From Scatophagus argus (taxonomy: Eukaryota; Chordata; Actinopteri; Scatophagidae): 64,000 nt of DNA. Location of the stretch: assembly GCF_020382885.2 (NCBI RefSeq), contig NC_058506.1:13432318-13496317 (forward strand). The letters are read 5' to 3'. Under the pieces are notes generated by a model. That model had not been told where the DNA came from. It ran no database searches and saw nothing but the letters and a program-made list of their open reading frames with translations. Positions 45,341-57,500 of this stretch are shown here, in pieces (within the stretch, counting starts at the first letter, position 1; each line of letters begins with the position of its first letter). A program made the translations under genes and the position numbers.

Positions 45341-46303
45341 TCAAGGTCTTGTTTTCATTCTACGGACCAGCGTCAGGGCTCTGGTTTTAAGCTCTTTAGT
45401 TTTCAAAGAATATACAATAGGATTGATGCAGGGCGGAAGGCACGAGGCCAGCGACAGGCTCAGCACACGCTGGTCTGGGTCAATGGATCGCACATAAAGC
45501 CCGACTAAGAAAATGCTGAATATGGGAATGTAAAATACAGCAACGAGGACTAGATGTTCAATGCAAGTGGCAAGAGCTTTCATCCTACTGCTGACTGATT
45601 TCATCCTGAACACAGTCACCAGGATGCAGGCATAGGACAGAAGAATGAAAGTAAAGGGGCCCATCAGATTCACCATACTAGAAGTTGAAGCCACAGACCA
45701 CTGCAGTGTGTAATCGTTACAGGCGAGTCTAAACACGGGCGCGTAGTCACAGAAGTAACTGAACACTCTGACAGATTTGCAAAAAGACAGTCGAGTCATG
45801 ATTGCTGTGCTATAAGCAACTCTTCCCACATTGTAAACCCAAGTCAGGCCTACAATACAAGACATGCTCTGCAGTGTGTTGATTGAGTTCTGACGCAGAG
45901 GGAAACATATTGCAATCAACCTGTCATAAGCAAGAATAGCCAGTGAATATGACTCCAGTGATGCAAAACAATAGTAGATAAACATTTGTAAAAGACATAG
46001 GTTAAATGGAACAAAGTTATCCTTAAAGAGAAATACCTTTATCATGCTGGGAATAGTGCATGTGTTCAGGATGATATCGATTACTGCAAGATTGACCACA
46101 GCAAGAAATTTTGGAGTGTGTAAACAATGATTAAAGGCAATTACATAGATCAGCAAACTATTGAACAGCACTGTAACCACATAGACAAATGTTAGAAAGA
46201 CAAAATAGACGCTGATGTAGGGAAATGTCTCAAATCCGATGATATAGAAGCCTGGAGGATGAATGATGAGAGTGTCGTTTAAAGCAGCCCTGAGAAAAGA
46301 CAT
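45341..46303 (-). CDS. Olfactory receptor (class A GPCR), - array gene E3
   Basis: 320 residues starting MSFLRAALNDT (sequon NDT at 9-11). OR marks: LHTPKF, AYDRLIAICFPL, SYFCDYAPVFRLACND, KALATCIEHL and NPIVYSLKTKELK. The N-terminal 160 residues are close to E1. TM4 (VYNVGRVAYSTAIMT), TM5 (VASTSSMVNLMGP) and TM6 to loop 3 (FSIFLVGLYVRSIDPDQ) are its own. A 143-nt 5'-UTR intron (46359-46501) and an O/E-like promoter are predicted. It is the outermost recognised OR of the minus array; no OR follows to the window end. Confidence 0.93.
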   Translation of the reverse strand: MSFLRAALNDTLIIHPPGFYIIGFETFPYISVYFVFLTFVYVVTVLFNSLLIYVIAFNHCLHTPKFLAVVNLAVIDIILNTCTIPSMIKVFLFKDNFVPFNLCLLQMFIYYCFASLESYSLAILAYDRLIAICFPLRQNSINTLQSMSCIVGLTWVYNVGRVAYSTAIMTRLSFCKSVRVFSYFCDYAPVFRLACNDYTLQWSVASTSSMVNLMGPFTFILLSYACILVTVFRMKSVSSRMKALATCIEHLVLVAVFYIPIFSIFLVGLYVRSIDPDQRVLSLSLASCLPPCINPIVYSLKTKELKTRALTLVRRMKTRP

Positions 46304-46358
46304 AGCGGTAGTCCACAGCCTGTGTTGGAGGACAGACTATACTTAAAAGCTCTTCAGT

Positions 46359-46634
46359 CTGAAAAAGAGGAAAACAATACATGTGATTACTTATTGCATT
46401 ACTCTCTCCATTAACACACACTTGTACGTTTGGCATTTAAGTTACTGACACCATTTTTCTCATCCTTGTTGATGAGTATGAAAACCACAGAATGTGCTCA
46501 CCTGTTACACTTATTACACTCGTTCTACGTGGTGTGACTCCATATGATGCAGAATCCAAAACCAGCCAATGAATGTCTGCACGCCTGACTTCTGATCAGT
46601 GGAAGATATACCCTCTACGTGGATCTCCAGAGAT
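46359..46634 (-). promoter_or_regulatory. Promoter and 5'-UTR intron of OR gene E3
   Basis: On the minus strand ATCTCTGGAGAT (46623-46634, palindromic O/E-like) is followed by GGTATATCTTCC. A donor ACAG|GTGAGC (boundary 46502/46501) and an acceptor CTTTTTCAG|ACTG (46359) come after. Distance to the ATG is 320 bp. Confidence 0.55.
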
Positions 46635-46864
46635 AACCTACACTCTTCTAATTGAGAATAACATTAATGAGCAATATCTAAACTTGATTCCAAAGGACTT
46701 GGGAGGCTGTGTAAAATGTTTGGCCTTTATTGAGTTGAATGCAGTAAAGACTGCTCAAACTGATACATTTCATTGTTTTTTGCACTTGTGCTGAGTGCAA
46801 AAAAACCCAAAAAAAACCCAAAAACACCTGAACACTCCACTGTTCACCACTATGTGAAAAACTA

Positions 46865-46975
46865 CATAGATTTTGTCATCTCCAATCCATAATTTTGTTA
46901 AAAGATTCAGAGAATCCAGAGAAATCTCTGCAGATCTTGGGCAAGGCCTGCTTTCAGTTTGTCTCGTGTAGCGCA
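46865..46975 (+). mobile_element. Tc1-like transposase fragment (HTH region)
   Basis: Translates to SPIHNFVKRFRESREISA followed by a GQG-like stretch, matching the DNA-binding helix-turn-helix part of Tc1-like transposases (usual form STVHNIIKRFRESGEISA). Only this piece was seen. Confidence 0.7.
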
Positions 46976-47077
46976 ATATGTAGCACTTCATGAAGCACAA
47001 AACATAACAACAGAAACTCCAGAGACCAGAAGCTGTATATCAGTGAATAATGGGAAAGAATACACAGAATACACAGA

Positions 47078-47600
47078 TACAGTATATAGATAAAATATGG
47101 GGACACCCAGAAGTTGCACCAACAGGGATTTAAATGACATTAAATACATAGACAGCTTTGCAGCTATAACAACTTCCACTCTTCTGTGAGTATTTTGGAC
47201 TGTTTCTGTGGGAATTTTTGCACATTCATACATTAGAGCATTTGTGAGGTCAGACACTGATGTTCATCTGTTCATATTCATTTGTTCCAGTTCATCCCAA
47301 AGGTGTCGGATGGGGTTGAGGTCAGGGCTCTGTGTGGGCCAGTCAAGTTCTTCCACACCAAACTCATCTATCCATGTCTTTATGGAGCTTTGCTTTGTGT
47401 GCTGGGCCCCAGTTATGCTGGAATAGAAAAGGGCCTTCCCCAAAACTGTTGCCACAATGCTGGAAGCATAGCATTGTCCAAAATGTCTTGGTGTGCTGAT
47501 GCATTAAGATTTCCCTTCAGTGAAAGTAAGGGGCTGAACCCAATCTATGAAAAGCATCCCCATAAAGAGGTCTGTCTGGATATTTTTGTCTATATAATGC
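47078..47600 (-). mobile_element. Tc1-like transposon, internally deleted, both ends present
   Basis: Left end ACAGTATATAGATAAAATAT followed by GGGGACACCC; right end GGATATTTTTGTCTATATAA followed by TGCA. These are the inverted ends of a common fish Tc1-like element. The minus strand at 47264-47455 encodes the transposase C-terminal block DWPTQSPDLNPIRHLWDELE. A sequence of about 0.5 kb is left, so it could only be moved by a transposase supplied elsewhere. Confidence 0.88.
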
Positions 47601-48142
47601 ATCATCATCATTTGGACATCTCAACAAGATATCAGCTGAGGAACACATTCACTGCTAAAGAACTGAGTTCATGGAGCAGCTGTGTAACACTCATGCTCCA
47701 TGTGGAGTCTGTGAAGTTCTTGGATGGGCTCTGCAAAGGCCTTCAGGGCTGAACCTCCCCACTACGTTAATTGCAACTTCTGCACTGGAGGACAAAACTG
47801 GAGATAAGATGTACAGTATGTATGTAGGATGTCTGAAGCTGTAAAACAGTTCAACCCGTAGTTAATGGGGAGCCAAGAATGAAAATAAAATAAAGTTGCC
47901 CTGTATTTTAAACTTGGACACTTCAGGCTACTGACAAGCCACTACATTATGTATGTAATAATTTCTGTTTAGATATTTCATGTAATGAGAACTCAGGATG
48001 GTGGTGTAATCTGCAGAATACACATAAATCTTTACATGACACAAAGTGGGTGAAAAACAAAAAGTTGCATGCAGTTGAATGCATCATCCTCTCTTAAGGG
48101 GCCATTTAAAGAGCCTTCTGCTTCATCTTATACCTCAGAGCC
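47601..48142. other. Spacer
   Basis: No gene recognised. The open reading on the plus strand from 47282 runs antisense to transposon sequence and continues by chance to 47752. Confidence 0.5.
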
Positions 48143-48262
48143 TTTCTAATGAACCCAGTTCGAAATTTCATTATTAAAGCTTTGCAGGTTAATGACCTTT
48201 CTTATGACAAACAAACCTTTTAATATTTGGACCTTTCCATAATTAATCTCACTTGCATGTAT
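48143..48262 (+). promoter_or_regulatory. Conserved AT-rich OR-cluster element, copy 3
   Basis: TTTCTAATGAACCCAGTTCG, GGTTAATGACC (48187-48197), GACAAACAAACC, then TAATTAATCTCACTTGCA (TAATTAAT at 48240-48247). No clear O/E site; the 5' flank is less conserved than in copies 1, 2, 4 and 5. It is 1.8 kb upstream of OR gene E3. Confidence 0.55.
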
Positions 48263-48655
48263 TTGCAAGTCTTGTAGTTTCACAATTGGAGGGAAATTGG
48301 AGGCCCTGTGCACAGTCAGCTTTTCCCCAAGAGTCACTCTTGTGGAATAACAAGTTAAGTTTCTTTGGACTATACAGTAACACGTCATTTGATTTCGTAA
48401 TGGATTTAAATTAAATCTTGAAATGCATTCAATTTCCCAATAAACTAACAATCAAAGCTTTGATTTTATAGTTGGCTTACATGCTAATGTACCTCTTCCT
48501 GCATCCTGGGTGTCAAGCGGGGCCAATAAAAATATAATACTGAGTGACTGGCCATACACACAGAGGGCTCAGTGTCTGGTATAAGAGACCATTCTTGCAT
48601 AAATCTTCGAACAAATTCCACCCTTTGTATAAACTGAAGCTTGAAGATGAATAGC

Positions 48656-48869
48656 ATTCCCTAAGAGGACTTTAGTCACCAAACAGGACATGCTGACCCC
48701 AGACAAAAGGATCTTCTCCTTCCTCTCTGACTCCTGGGAAACCTGCTAATGAGCCCTATTTATGATGTCATTACCAAACGATCCTGGTTAATGACTGCCT
48801 GCCTGTAACAAACAAACCTTTTACTGTTCAGACTTTAAGCCTAATTAATCTCATCTGCATCCATTAGGA
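48656..48869 (+). promoter_or_regulatory. Conserved AT-rich OR-cluster element, copy 4
   Basis: ATTCCCTAAGAGGACTTTAG at the 5' end, CTGACCCCAGACAAAAGGAT, GACTCCTGGGAAAC (reverse: TTTCCCAGGAG, O/E-like), GCTAATGAGCCC, GGTTAATGACTG (48786-48797), AACAAACAAACC, then TAATTAATCTCATCTGCATC (TAATTAAT at 48842-48849) and CATTAGGAA. It is about 0.5 kb from copy 3. It shares its 5' half with copy 5 rather than with copies 1-2. Confidence 0.6.
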
Positions 48870-51800
48870 AGTTTTGCACTCTTGCAATTATAACTGTTAT
48901 GGGAAAGGGTGCACACTGATGTAAATGAGTCATTAGTGTAAAAAGATCATGTAACACCCTTTCTAAAATTAGTAGCCTATGAGTGACAAACAATGCGTGT
49001 AATTAAACTTTAGACTGGGTTCATAGTTACTTGCTGCGTTGGGATAGGTAAACAACGGTGCACTGCAGAGTAAACACAATGAATGCAATTCATTCAGACA
49101 CCTAGAAGTTACAGCAGCAGCAGAAAAATTCAAAGTACTTCCATACAACCTGCAACAGTAAAGGTTGCTAATAATGATGTGAAGAGTAAGCACAATTAAC
49201 CAATCAAATGTCATATGAAATTATATTAAATGTAGTTGTCGGCTGTAAATGAGTTCAGAAATGTCTCTGGAATGTGGCATAAAAATTTTAACACCTGTTG
49301 GAAGCTGCTGTTAAACGAGTACTGATCCAATATCAGTACTCCCCTTTTCCCATATTTAAAGTCTTTATGGAACTCAAAACACAGTCAAATGAGTGATAGG
49401 AGAAACAGAGCGTTTTTTTAACGACATGGACAAAGAAACTTTATTTATTATGGATCAGACATGACTGGCTGATACCCAATCCATTCAGATAGTGATCCTG
49501 GGTATGTAATGTGTATTTAATTCTGTAATTCTTCTGAACATGTAATAAAAAATGCCTGTATATATTATTGTCTTTTCAGACATTGTTGTCATTTTAAGAA
49601 ACAACATCCTGTCATGAAAATATTCCACATACTTTGCATAGCAGTGTACACAACAGAAGCTTTAGTAATTTGGTGTCTCAGTAATTTCAAAGCATGAATT
49701 GGTCAAATGAGCTGTCAATGAGGAATCATCCCAAATGTGAGATCTATACTAAAACAATAGTAAATTGATGAACTGTGTTACATATACTGTATATAATTTA
49801 CACAAAATGAAGAGAGTGAGTTCATTTATTCCACGCGGCTGTAACATTAGGCTTTCAGGTTGTGAAGGTTTAAATGACTCGTGGCTACTTGATGGTAGTG
49901 ATTATGTGTCAGATATGTCTCCCTGACATATTTGCATTCCTTCCTTTTTTAATGAATGAGGGAAGAAGACATGAACTAGACTAAAAGGTTGAACAGTAGA
50001 GCGTTTGTTTGTTTACAGACAAGGTCATTATGCGTCACTCCCCAGTGACGCCATCACAACTGGGACTCCAGAGTCTCTCTGAGAGTTAAGAGGCAAGATG
50101 TTTTTGTCTTGGGTCATGACATCCCTCTTAATGGAATTGTAAATTCAGAGGGGAATCACATGGAATCGACAGTAGAAGGCAATAAATAATGATATAATTT
50201 ATGTCCCCTGGGCTCTCTGATATGGATCTGTGTTGTATTTTCAAGTCAATCAAAGAAAAAAAAAATACACTGACCTTGGCTGTCTATTATATCCACGACA
50301 AACCTTGATTTGATGATTTGCACAAAGAGCGAACTTAAAAAGCCTGGGCTGGGCTTTGATTTATGTATGTTATTTTATGCATGAAGATCCCCAAAACAGG
50401 ATTTAGAGTTTCAGGATCACGGACAGTGAGTCACATCGCAGGTTTTAGTTATGCAGTTTGCTGGTGGGAGGAGTTTCAAAAAGAAAGAACATTTTAACAA
50501 ACCGATGATCTATGGCTCCACCTAAACTGACCGATCTACATTTCTGTGATCCTGACATTGAGTTGTGATTCTTTTTATTCCTAAGAACCTAAAAACCAAA
50601 ATATTGACAGTAGTGGTATGCTATTGAGAAAGGATTTATAGATAACCAAATTGACATGTTTTTGGCTAGTTGAGCTGATTCATAACCTGAAGAACCAACG
50701 CACTTAATGAAATTATATTGCAGTGATACCAGAATCTTGTAAATCCAACAGTAAATCAGTGATGCTTATTTATTTGTAACACTGACACCAATGGCCCAAA
50801 ACAAATATAATAAAGCTAAATGGTGAGGCTAAATTTCTGATGGTTGACAAACATTTCACAGCATGTGCTATCATAGTACCCAGCCATACTTAACTACATT
50901 AACTATGTGACATATCCACTACTGAGAAACCTGAAGACATGGATAGTCTGAAGTACAAAATTAAATTAATGTGAATATGACAGAAAGCTCAGTGCATTAG
51001 GCCTACTGCCAAGAAGTGCTTACAATGGTCACTGTCGCTTAAAACTCTATAAATGCACTCATGATATTATGATATAAACAGAAAAACAAGTGAAAAAATG
51101 CTACTAAGCATATCATCCAGTTTTTGCCCTTTGTCATTTCCAAGAGTAAAAGAAAAGCCTTTGGACTGTTTGTCGGACAAAAGAACTGGGAAAAGTTTGA
51201 CGTTTTTTCTTGAAAAATGTCAATAATCAATCGATTATTAATAAACTTGATAATTGATTAATGGACTTAATTGTTGGAGCTTTACATCTGGTCCTGTCAA
51301 TCACACAAAATACAACAAGGACACTTCACTATCACACCTCTCATATACTGTACAAGTTCACTGTAAAAGCTTGTTTGTAACTCTGACTTTGGATTTTGAG
51401 ATTTTAAATTCTGACTTCTGTGTTTGGGTATCTTTGTAGATTATGCTACAGAACAGTAAGATAGAAAAATAAAGAATAAATAAAACTAATAATAATTTAC
51501 TACAAATTACCTCATCAACACTGTTATTGTCCTTCTCAGGCAACCTTAAAAAAAGGAGTAGTAAACAGCTCATGAAACAGGCAGTGAATGGTATGAAGCT
51601 AGATAAGAATAAATGCAACTGTGAGCTCACTTCAAAGTGGCATTAAAACACATACCAGCTAACTCTGTCCAGCTGCATTTTAGCCAAGTGGCCACACGAG
51701 GGCAATGCATTACAGTTTAATTTTTAGATTTTAATAGTGAAGGGCAAAAAGGGGTGCAAAAAGTTAGTGTGTACTCACACACTGAATGATATAATAAGGT

Positions 51801-53887
51801 TTTACTCAACTACAAAACATTTGGCGTTTGGCACAAGAAGTACACCAGTGGACAGTATTGTGTTTGAACCACTGTGACAAAGCTGCACCAAATATAAATG
51901 CGTGAGGGGAAATAAAATGGTGAACATAGTGAGCTGTAATGGCTTGTACTGTGGTTCAGGTTGAAATTCAGGCAGTGATAGTTGAGGTTGTACGGAGAGC
52001 AAAGAGCTCCTTGAATGCTCAGAAAGTGACAGACAGGTTGTCAGAGCAGATGCTGCTTTCTCCGAGGTAACAGGTCAATGTTATGACCGGTCAGATGATC
52101 GGCAGCTTCTCTTCACTGGAGGACAGCATGAAATATTCAAAATGCTGAGGCTGCATTTTTTTCACAGCCATTTGAATGAGAAGCTGCCCATCACGTATTC
52201 ATGCTGCTCAGACAGACTCACTGGCAGCTAATTAGCAGGGCTGCAGTAGATGCTGGAGTGATTAATGAGAACTGGATTTGATGAGCGTGAAACTTTCAGT
52301 AAATAAGATGAATGATGGTTAAAAGACATTTAAATCCTTTCTAATCATTTCTTTCAGAGCTGCTTCGGTGATTAAAAACAAACAATATACTGAATTATAT
52401 TCATGCGTGGCTGTAATGTAAATGAAGCCACAGTGAGCTTTTGGCAAATGTAGTAGAATGAGCAAAAGATTTCCAGTTTAATTAGGAGAGCTGTTTGTTT
52501 GATATATAGACAATAATTCTGTTTTTAATCACGCAAACAATGGAGATCCACAAAAGCCTGTTTTTTTTATTTTTTACATGCCTGCATATAACTTAAAAGT
52601 CCTAAATTAAGGTGGACACAGGCTAAGAAACATCTACATGACAAGTTTTCTTAGTGTTTCTTCTGGTTTCAATGTATCATGCTGCCTTCAGTGAAAGTGT
52701 ATGATAATGTGCTGCTAAAATTCCAGTTGAGCGTGCCATAATAAGTCCACAATAACTGCGCACCTTAGAGATTTACTTATTCATTCACATATTGATGGAG
52801 TGATTTCTGGTTGTCCTTGAGAGGACAGCCCAGATAGTCTAAAAGCTTAATTAATGGCTCTCAGGAGCAAGGCAGCTGCTGAGGAGCGTTCAGTACCACA
52901 GGCAGCAACCTTTAAGAACTGCTGTTAGGTGTTCATGAAATCACAGCGCCTTAAGGTCATCAGGAAGTTTGTCCGTGATGCAATATAGAAGTAGCCATGG
53001 TAGGATATTTGAGTTCTGTGAGTCGCGTTTTGATCTCTTTCATCATGCTTGGGTTATGCACCAATGTGACCTTTTCAATCATCCTATCAACAAGGGAAGT
53101 GAAGGATATTAATGTTTCTTGATAACTGATTTATCTGATCCAAAATGAGCACCTGTGCCCTCGCTTGAAAGAACTTAATGTGTGAAATTTGTGGATTAAT
53201 GTTTGTCCTGACATGAGAGATAAAGGTCAGAGCTCGCTCTCTCTTTCCCATAGGCTCATTCCACACACTGACATGTTTTCTTAGAAAGTAACAGGCAAGT
53301 CAGTGGGTGTAATTAGTGTATAGATCTGAGGCACCTGTACAGCTTATTAACACAGAGTCTGTTCTCCTGGTCAAAGGCCAATCGACCAGCCAACTGTGTT
53401 TACACACATGGTGCAGGATCAACTAAAACCCACGTAAAGACTGCAGTCGTCCTCTTTGTTACCTGATGTGGATCTAATCAAAACCCACATGACCTTTGAG
53501 CTCAGAAAAGAAGAAGTTCACAAAGTTAGACTTCAGTACGTTGGTTCCCATGGCTTGTGAATGGACGGCAGAGTGGCCAGAAGATGGAAATATTGAGTGG
53601 AGCGGTGAAGTGGTAAGCTACGTTTGATGCATTATTTCATATCTATCTCCCTGATTTACATCTTCGACAATCTCATTTTAGTGTGTGAGAGCTCTGAATA
53701 AGTTAACAGAATAAAATGTACAAGGGGAAATATTGTTCTTTTTACTGCCCTAGATTAAGACATATAACATATAGTTTTACTTAAGTAACATCTTCAGAGC
53801 AGGACTTCTACTTGTAACGGAGGATTTTAGGGTGTGGCATTAATTCTTTTACTTGAGTAAAGAATCTGAATACTTCCTTCATCACTG
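48870..53887. other. Intergenic spacer
   Basis: No gene recognised. AT-rich, with scattered short frames lacking family similarity. The stretch 52.0-52.3 kb has mixed composition and homeodomain-like words (CAGCTAATTAGCAG; AGTGATTAATGAG) and may be conserved regulatory DNA; this is an impression only. A weak CTCF-like word (CCACACGAGGGCAA) lies near 51.69 kb. Confidence 0.5.
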
Positions 53888-54050
53888 TTCCAAGAGGGAC
53901 AGAATGACCCCAGACAAAAGCATTCTGACTCCTGGGAATCTTTCTAATGAGCTTTCTTTATGATGACATTAGCAACAAATGCCAGTTAATGACCTCGACT
54001 GGAACAAACAAACCTTTCACTGCTCAGATTTAAGCTTAATTAATCTCATA
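53888..54050 (+). promoter_or_regulatory. Conserved AT-rich OR-cluster element, copy 5
   Basis: TGACCCCAGACAAAAG, CTGACTCCTGGGAATC (reverse: ATTCCCAGGAG, O/E-like), TTTCTAATGAGC, CAGTTAATGACC (53983-53994), GGAACAAACAAACC, then TTAATTAATCTCAT (TAATTAAT at 54037-54044). It is about 7.6 kb beyond OR gene E3, 5 kb before tpbgl, and has no OR next to it. Confidence 0.6.
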
Positions 54051-54526
54051 AGAACTTGTTATGCATCCTAAGCCTGCACTCTAATGATTGCTGGTGCACA
54101 TTAATAATTAGTCATTAAGGTTGGTCTGAAAATCTGCCACTTAATTTAAAGTAAACATGTTGAATTGTCAAATGGGGAACCCTGCTGTGACACATATTAA
54201 GGGCTGCGTGCATCTCAGCAGTGCTTGGATGAACCCTCATTGACTTCCTCTTGAGGGAATCCCTGATGTCATTTTAGGTGACATCCAAACCTCTAAAATC
54301 TGATCTCAAGTGGAAAAAACTTTGCCTTAAGGAAAGTAAGTCCAATATGAGCAAAGCTAAAGTTTGAGCCAGGAAATATCTAACAAGGGAATTAGATTAA
54401 TTAAGAATCTAAACGGATATTCACTACCAACCTTTGTTAGTTGGCTTTTGATGCTCGAGCAGTAGACCAATACATATCAGCCAGGCTGATCATCCAGTTT
54501 TATTTCATTGCAGAAGTATCAGCACT

Positions 54527-54568
<42 letters not shown>

Positions 54569-57500
54569 TATCAGTAAGAAACAAGAAATTGTGTGTCAGA
54601 AATGCCAAATGGGTTTGAGGTAATTCACCCTTTGATAGAGAGGCCTGACAAGTTGATATTTATGCAACTGTAAAATGTTTCTTGGTTACAATTACCCAAT
54701 ATTTTTAAAACAAGTATTGATTCTTTGAATATTGGCTTAAGGAATCTCGCATCAATTGTGCTACACTTGATAAACATTTCTGTCAGTACCCAAAAACCTA
54801 TTAGTGCACAAAGAGTAAGCAGAACATTTGGGGAGCTGAATATGAAAGTAACCCATAAGAAAAAAAATTATTCTTACCTTTTGGCTTTTAATTATTCTCA
54901 ATAATTAACTGATCAAAAGAAGTACACTCTATGTGATGTACTGTAATGATGCAGATGAGAAGTAAAACGCAACGTGAAACGATTCAGCCTTTGTACCTCC
55001 GATGACCCCCTTTCTCATTCATATTAACAGTTGCTGTCTCCTTCTGTATGTGAACGTTTCTGTTCTGAGCTGCAGTAAGTTTCTGACCGCTCTGGCAGTG
55101 TGCTAAAGATTTATGTTTGGAAGTAAAACACTGCACTTTGAAATGCAGTAGGAAGTTCTGCTCTCTGGTTTTGTGCAGGAGCAGCTGGAAATAAAAAAAA
55201 AAAGTATATTTGCTCTCGGTTTACTTCACACCATGCAGACAAATGCATTGGCAGATAGTTTCCTTCTGGTGGAGAAGTAATGTGTACAGCTAACCATCTT
55301 GTTCAGTTGGTGTTTGATGGGTTGTGAGACATCAGACAACTCATCATGCTCAAAGGGCTCCTACAGAAGACATTTAAAAAGTGTCCATAAGTAGAGCTGC
55401 TCAGATGTGATTGAATTCCCTGGTAGCAGTAGCTGCTCAACAATAAGATAATATTTTCACCTTCGTTTTAGACATCTGCCCTGATTCGCAGTTGGGTTTT
55501 GGCCACCCAGACGTTCATATATAGAGCAAGACGATGAGTCATCGCTTTGCATAAGGCAAGGACATTTGGTGCCTGGACTAAGGAACTCTAATGAATCTTT
55601 TCTCTGCTTCCCTTTTCTTTATCTTTCTTTTTTTGCGTCCTTCCTTTTTCGCTGGGCTCAGCTTAAAGCCCATCCCTGCGTCCTTACAAAGTCATTCAAC
55701 TGGATAAAGTCATTTACCTGGATGAAGAAGAGCGAGAGAGGGGAATAGACAGACAGAGGGAGGGTGAGCTGAGAGCAGGGCACAGAGGATGTCTTTGACA
55801 AGAGCTGTACTTGTGAGGAGAATGTGGCAAAATGGAGGAAGAACAAAGGAAAGGAGCAAGTGCACTGAGAGTGCAGAGCCGAAGCCTGAATACTTTGAAA
55901 AGTTCCTTTTTTTTTAACCATCATCAGAACACTGAGCTGTTTCTAACTCTTTATTGATGTCCTAGAATCCCTCAAAAATAGTAGAAAACGGTGGTTAAAG
56001 AGAGAACACACAGGGGTTAGAGAGAGAGAGACGATGGCCGCAAAAGGAGGTTGATGACTATTAAAAGAAAGAGCCTTAAATATCTGTTAAATACACCTGT
56101 GTCTGTTTAATTGAACATATTGTGCTTCAGAGACAATATATTCTTTAACCTCAAAATTGTGATAAACAGAGAGATAAAGACTGTGTGTGGTGTGCTTGCT
56201 GTGTTTGAGGACTTTTTGAGGTCAGATATTTCCAGATATTTTGCACAGTACAGTACATTAAACCCACCACTTGTGCTGAAGCAGCATGTTAAATTCCTCT
56301 CTTTTTGTTTCATTCTTTCTCTGCCTCTGCCAGATAAACATCTCTGTGTTTATCTGAATAATCAGATGTTACTCAAGTTAATTATCAGATGTTCAATAAT
56401 GTGTCACTTCACTACTTTATTTTGTGCGTATGTGACCGTGGCTCATTTCCAAGATTACCAAAAACTCTAAAAGTTACCCCAACAAATGCTTTTGACACAG
56501 TCACATTACAGAATGTGCCACATTATAGACTTGATTTTTAGCCAAACTAGCAACAGTTGCTAAGTCCATCCAGACTGAAATATCGCAATGCCATGACATT
56601 TTGTACAGACGATCGTGGGCTAAATCATAAGGACTTTGGTGATCACCCCACCCCCATTTATCTAGTGCCACCATCTGGCCAAAATTTCAGCTTTCTAACA
56701 TCTAAACTAATAATTTTTGCATTTAGCACTAATAAGCTAGCATGCTAACACAGGAAACAAACATGGTAAGAATTATACCTGCTAAAGGTCAGTAGGCTAG
56801 CATTGTCATCGCTGTAAGCACGGCCTTATAGAGTCATTAGCATGATTCTTGCATGCGAGGACATGCATATACAGCACACAAACATGTTTTACACACACAC
56901 ATTCCTCCGTGTTTTTCTTTTTCAGTCCCATCCTTGAACATATCTTCTCTGACTTATTCTACTGTATACTCCCCTTCTGTTTCAGCCGTTCACTTTGGTG
57001 CTTTATTAAAGCATGTCTTTGCTGGGTAAAAACTTGTGTGTTGAGCAGTTGAACTGAGAATAATTGTCAAAATGACTCGATAAGCGTACTTGTGTTCTTG
57101 AGCACTGCTTTCTACGTGTATCTCATCCGCCTCCATATATAACATGACAGTGTGTGGTATGCTGTCATGTCGCCTCATGTAACAAGTGACAGTGTTGCAC
57201 ATTTTGATGTCAGTGTTATGTAAAGGTGGCTCCTACACTGCTGACATAGTGAAATGTGAAAACAATGATCAACACTAGCAGAAACAGAAGAATACACAGT
57301 CTATCAGATCATAGCATCTGTGTCTAATCATCATGGCACACAGCGGTATATCAGGTCTAATGTAGATGATTAATTTCCCGCTCTGTTGTCTTAAATTAAT
57401 CATTGATGCATTAATCATGATTATTGTGATTTTACAGGTGAGTTAAAGCAGGTGAAATCACACAGATTCCAGATACTTTTGTTTGCAATTTGTTCTCATG

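Noticed and set aside
47282-47752. Open frame of 156 codons on the plus strand
   Set aside because: Two thirds of it is the antisense of a Tc1-like transposase; the rest is chance continuation.
56660-56690. CTCF-like word GCCACCATCTGGCC
   Set aside because: Two or more mismatches to the core and no positional context; kept out of the feature list.
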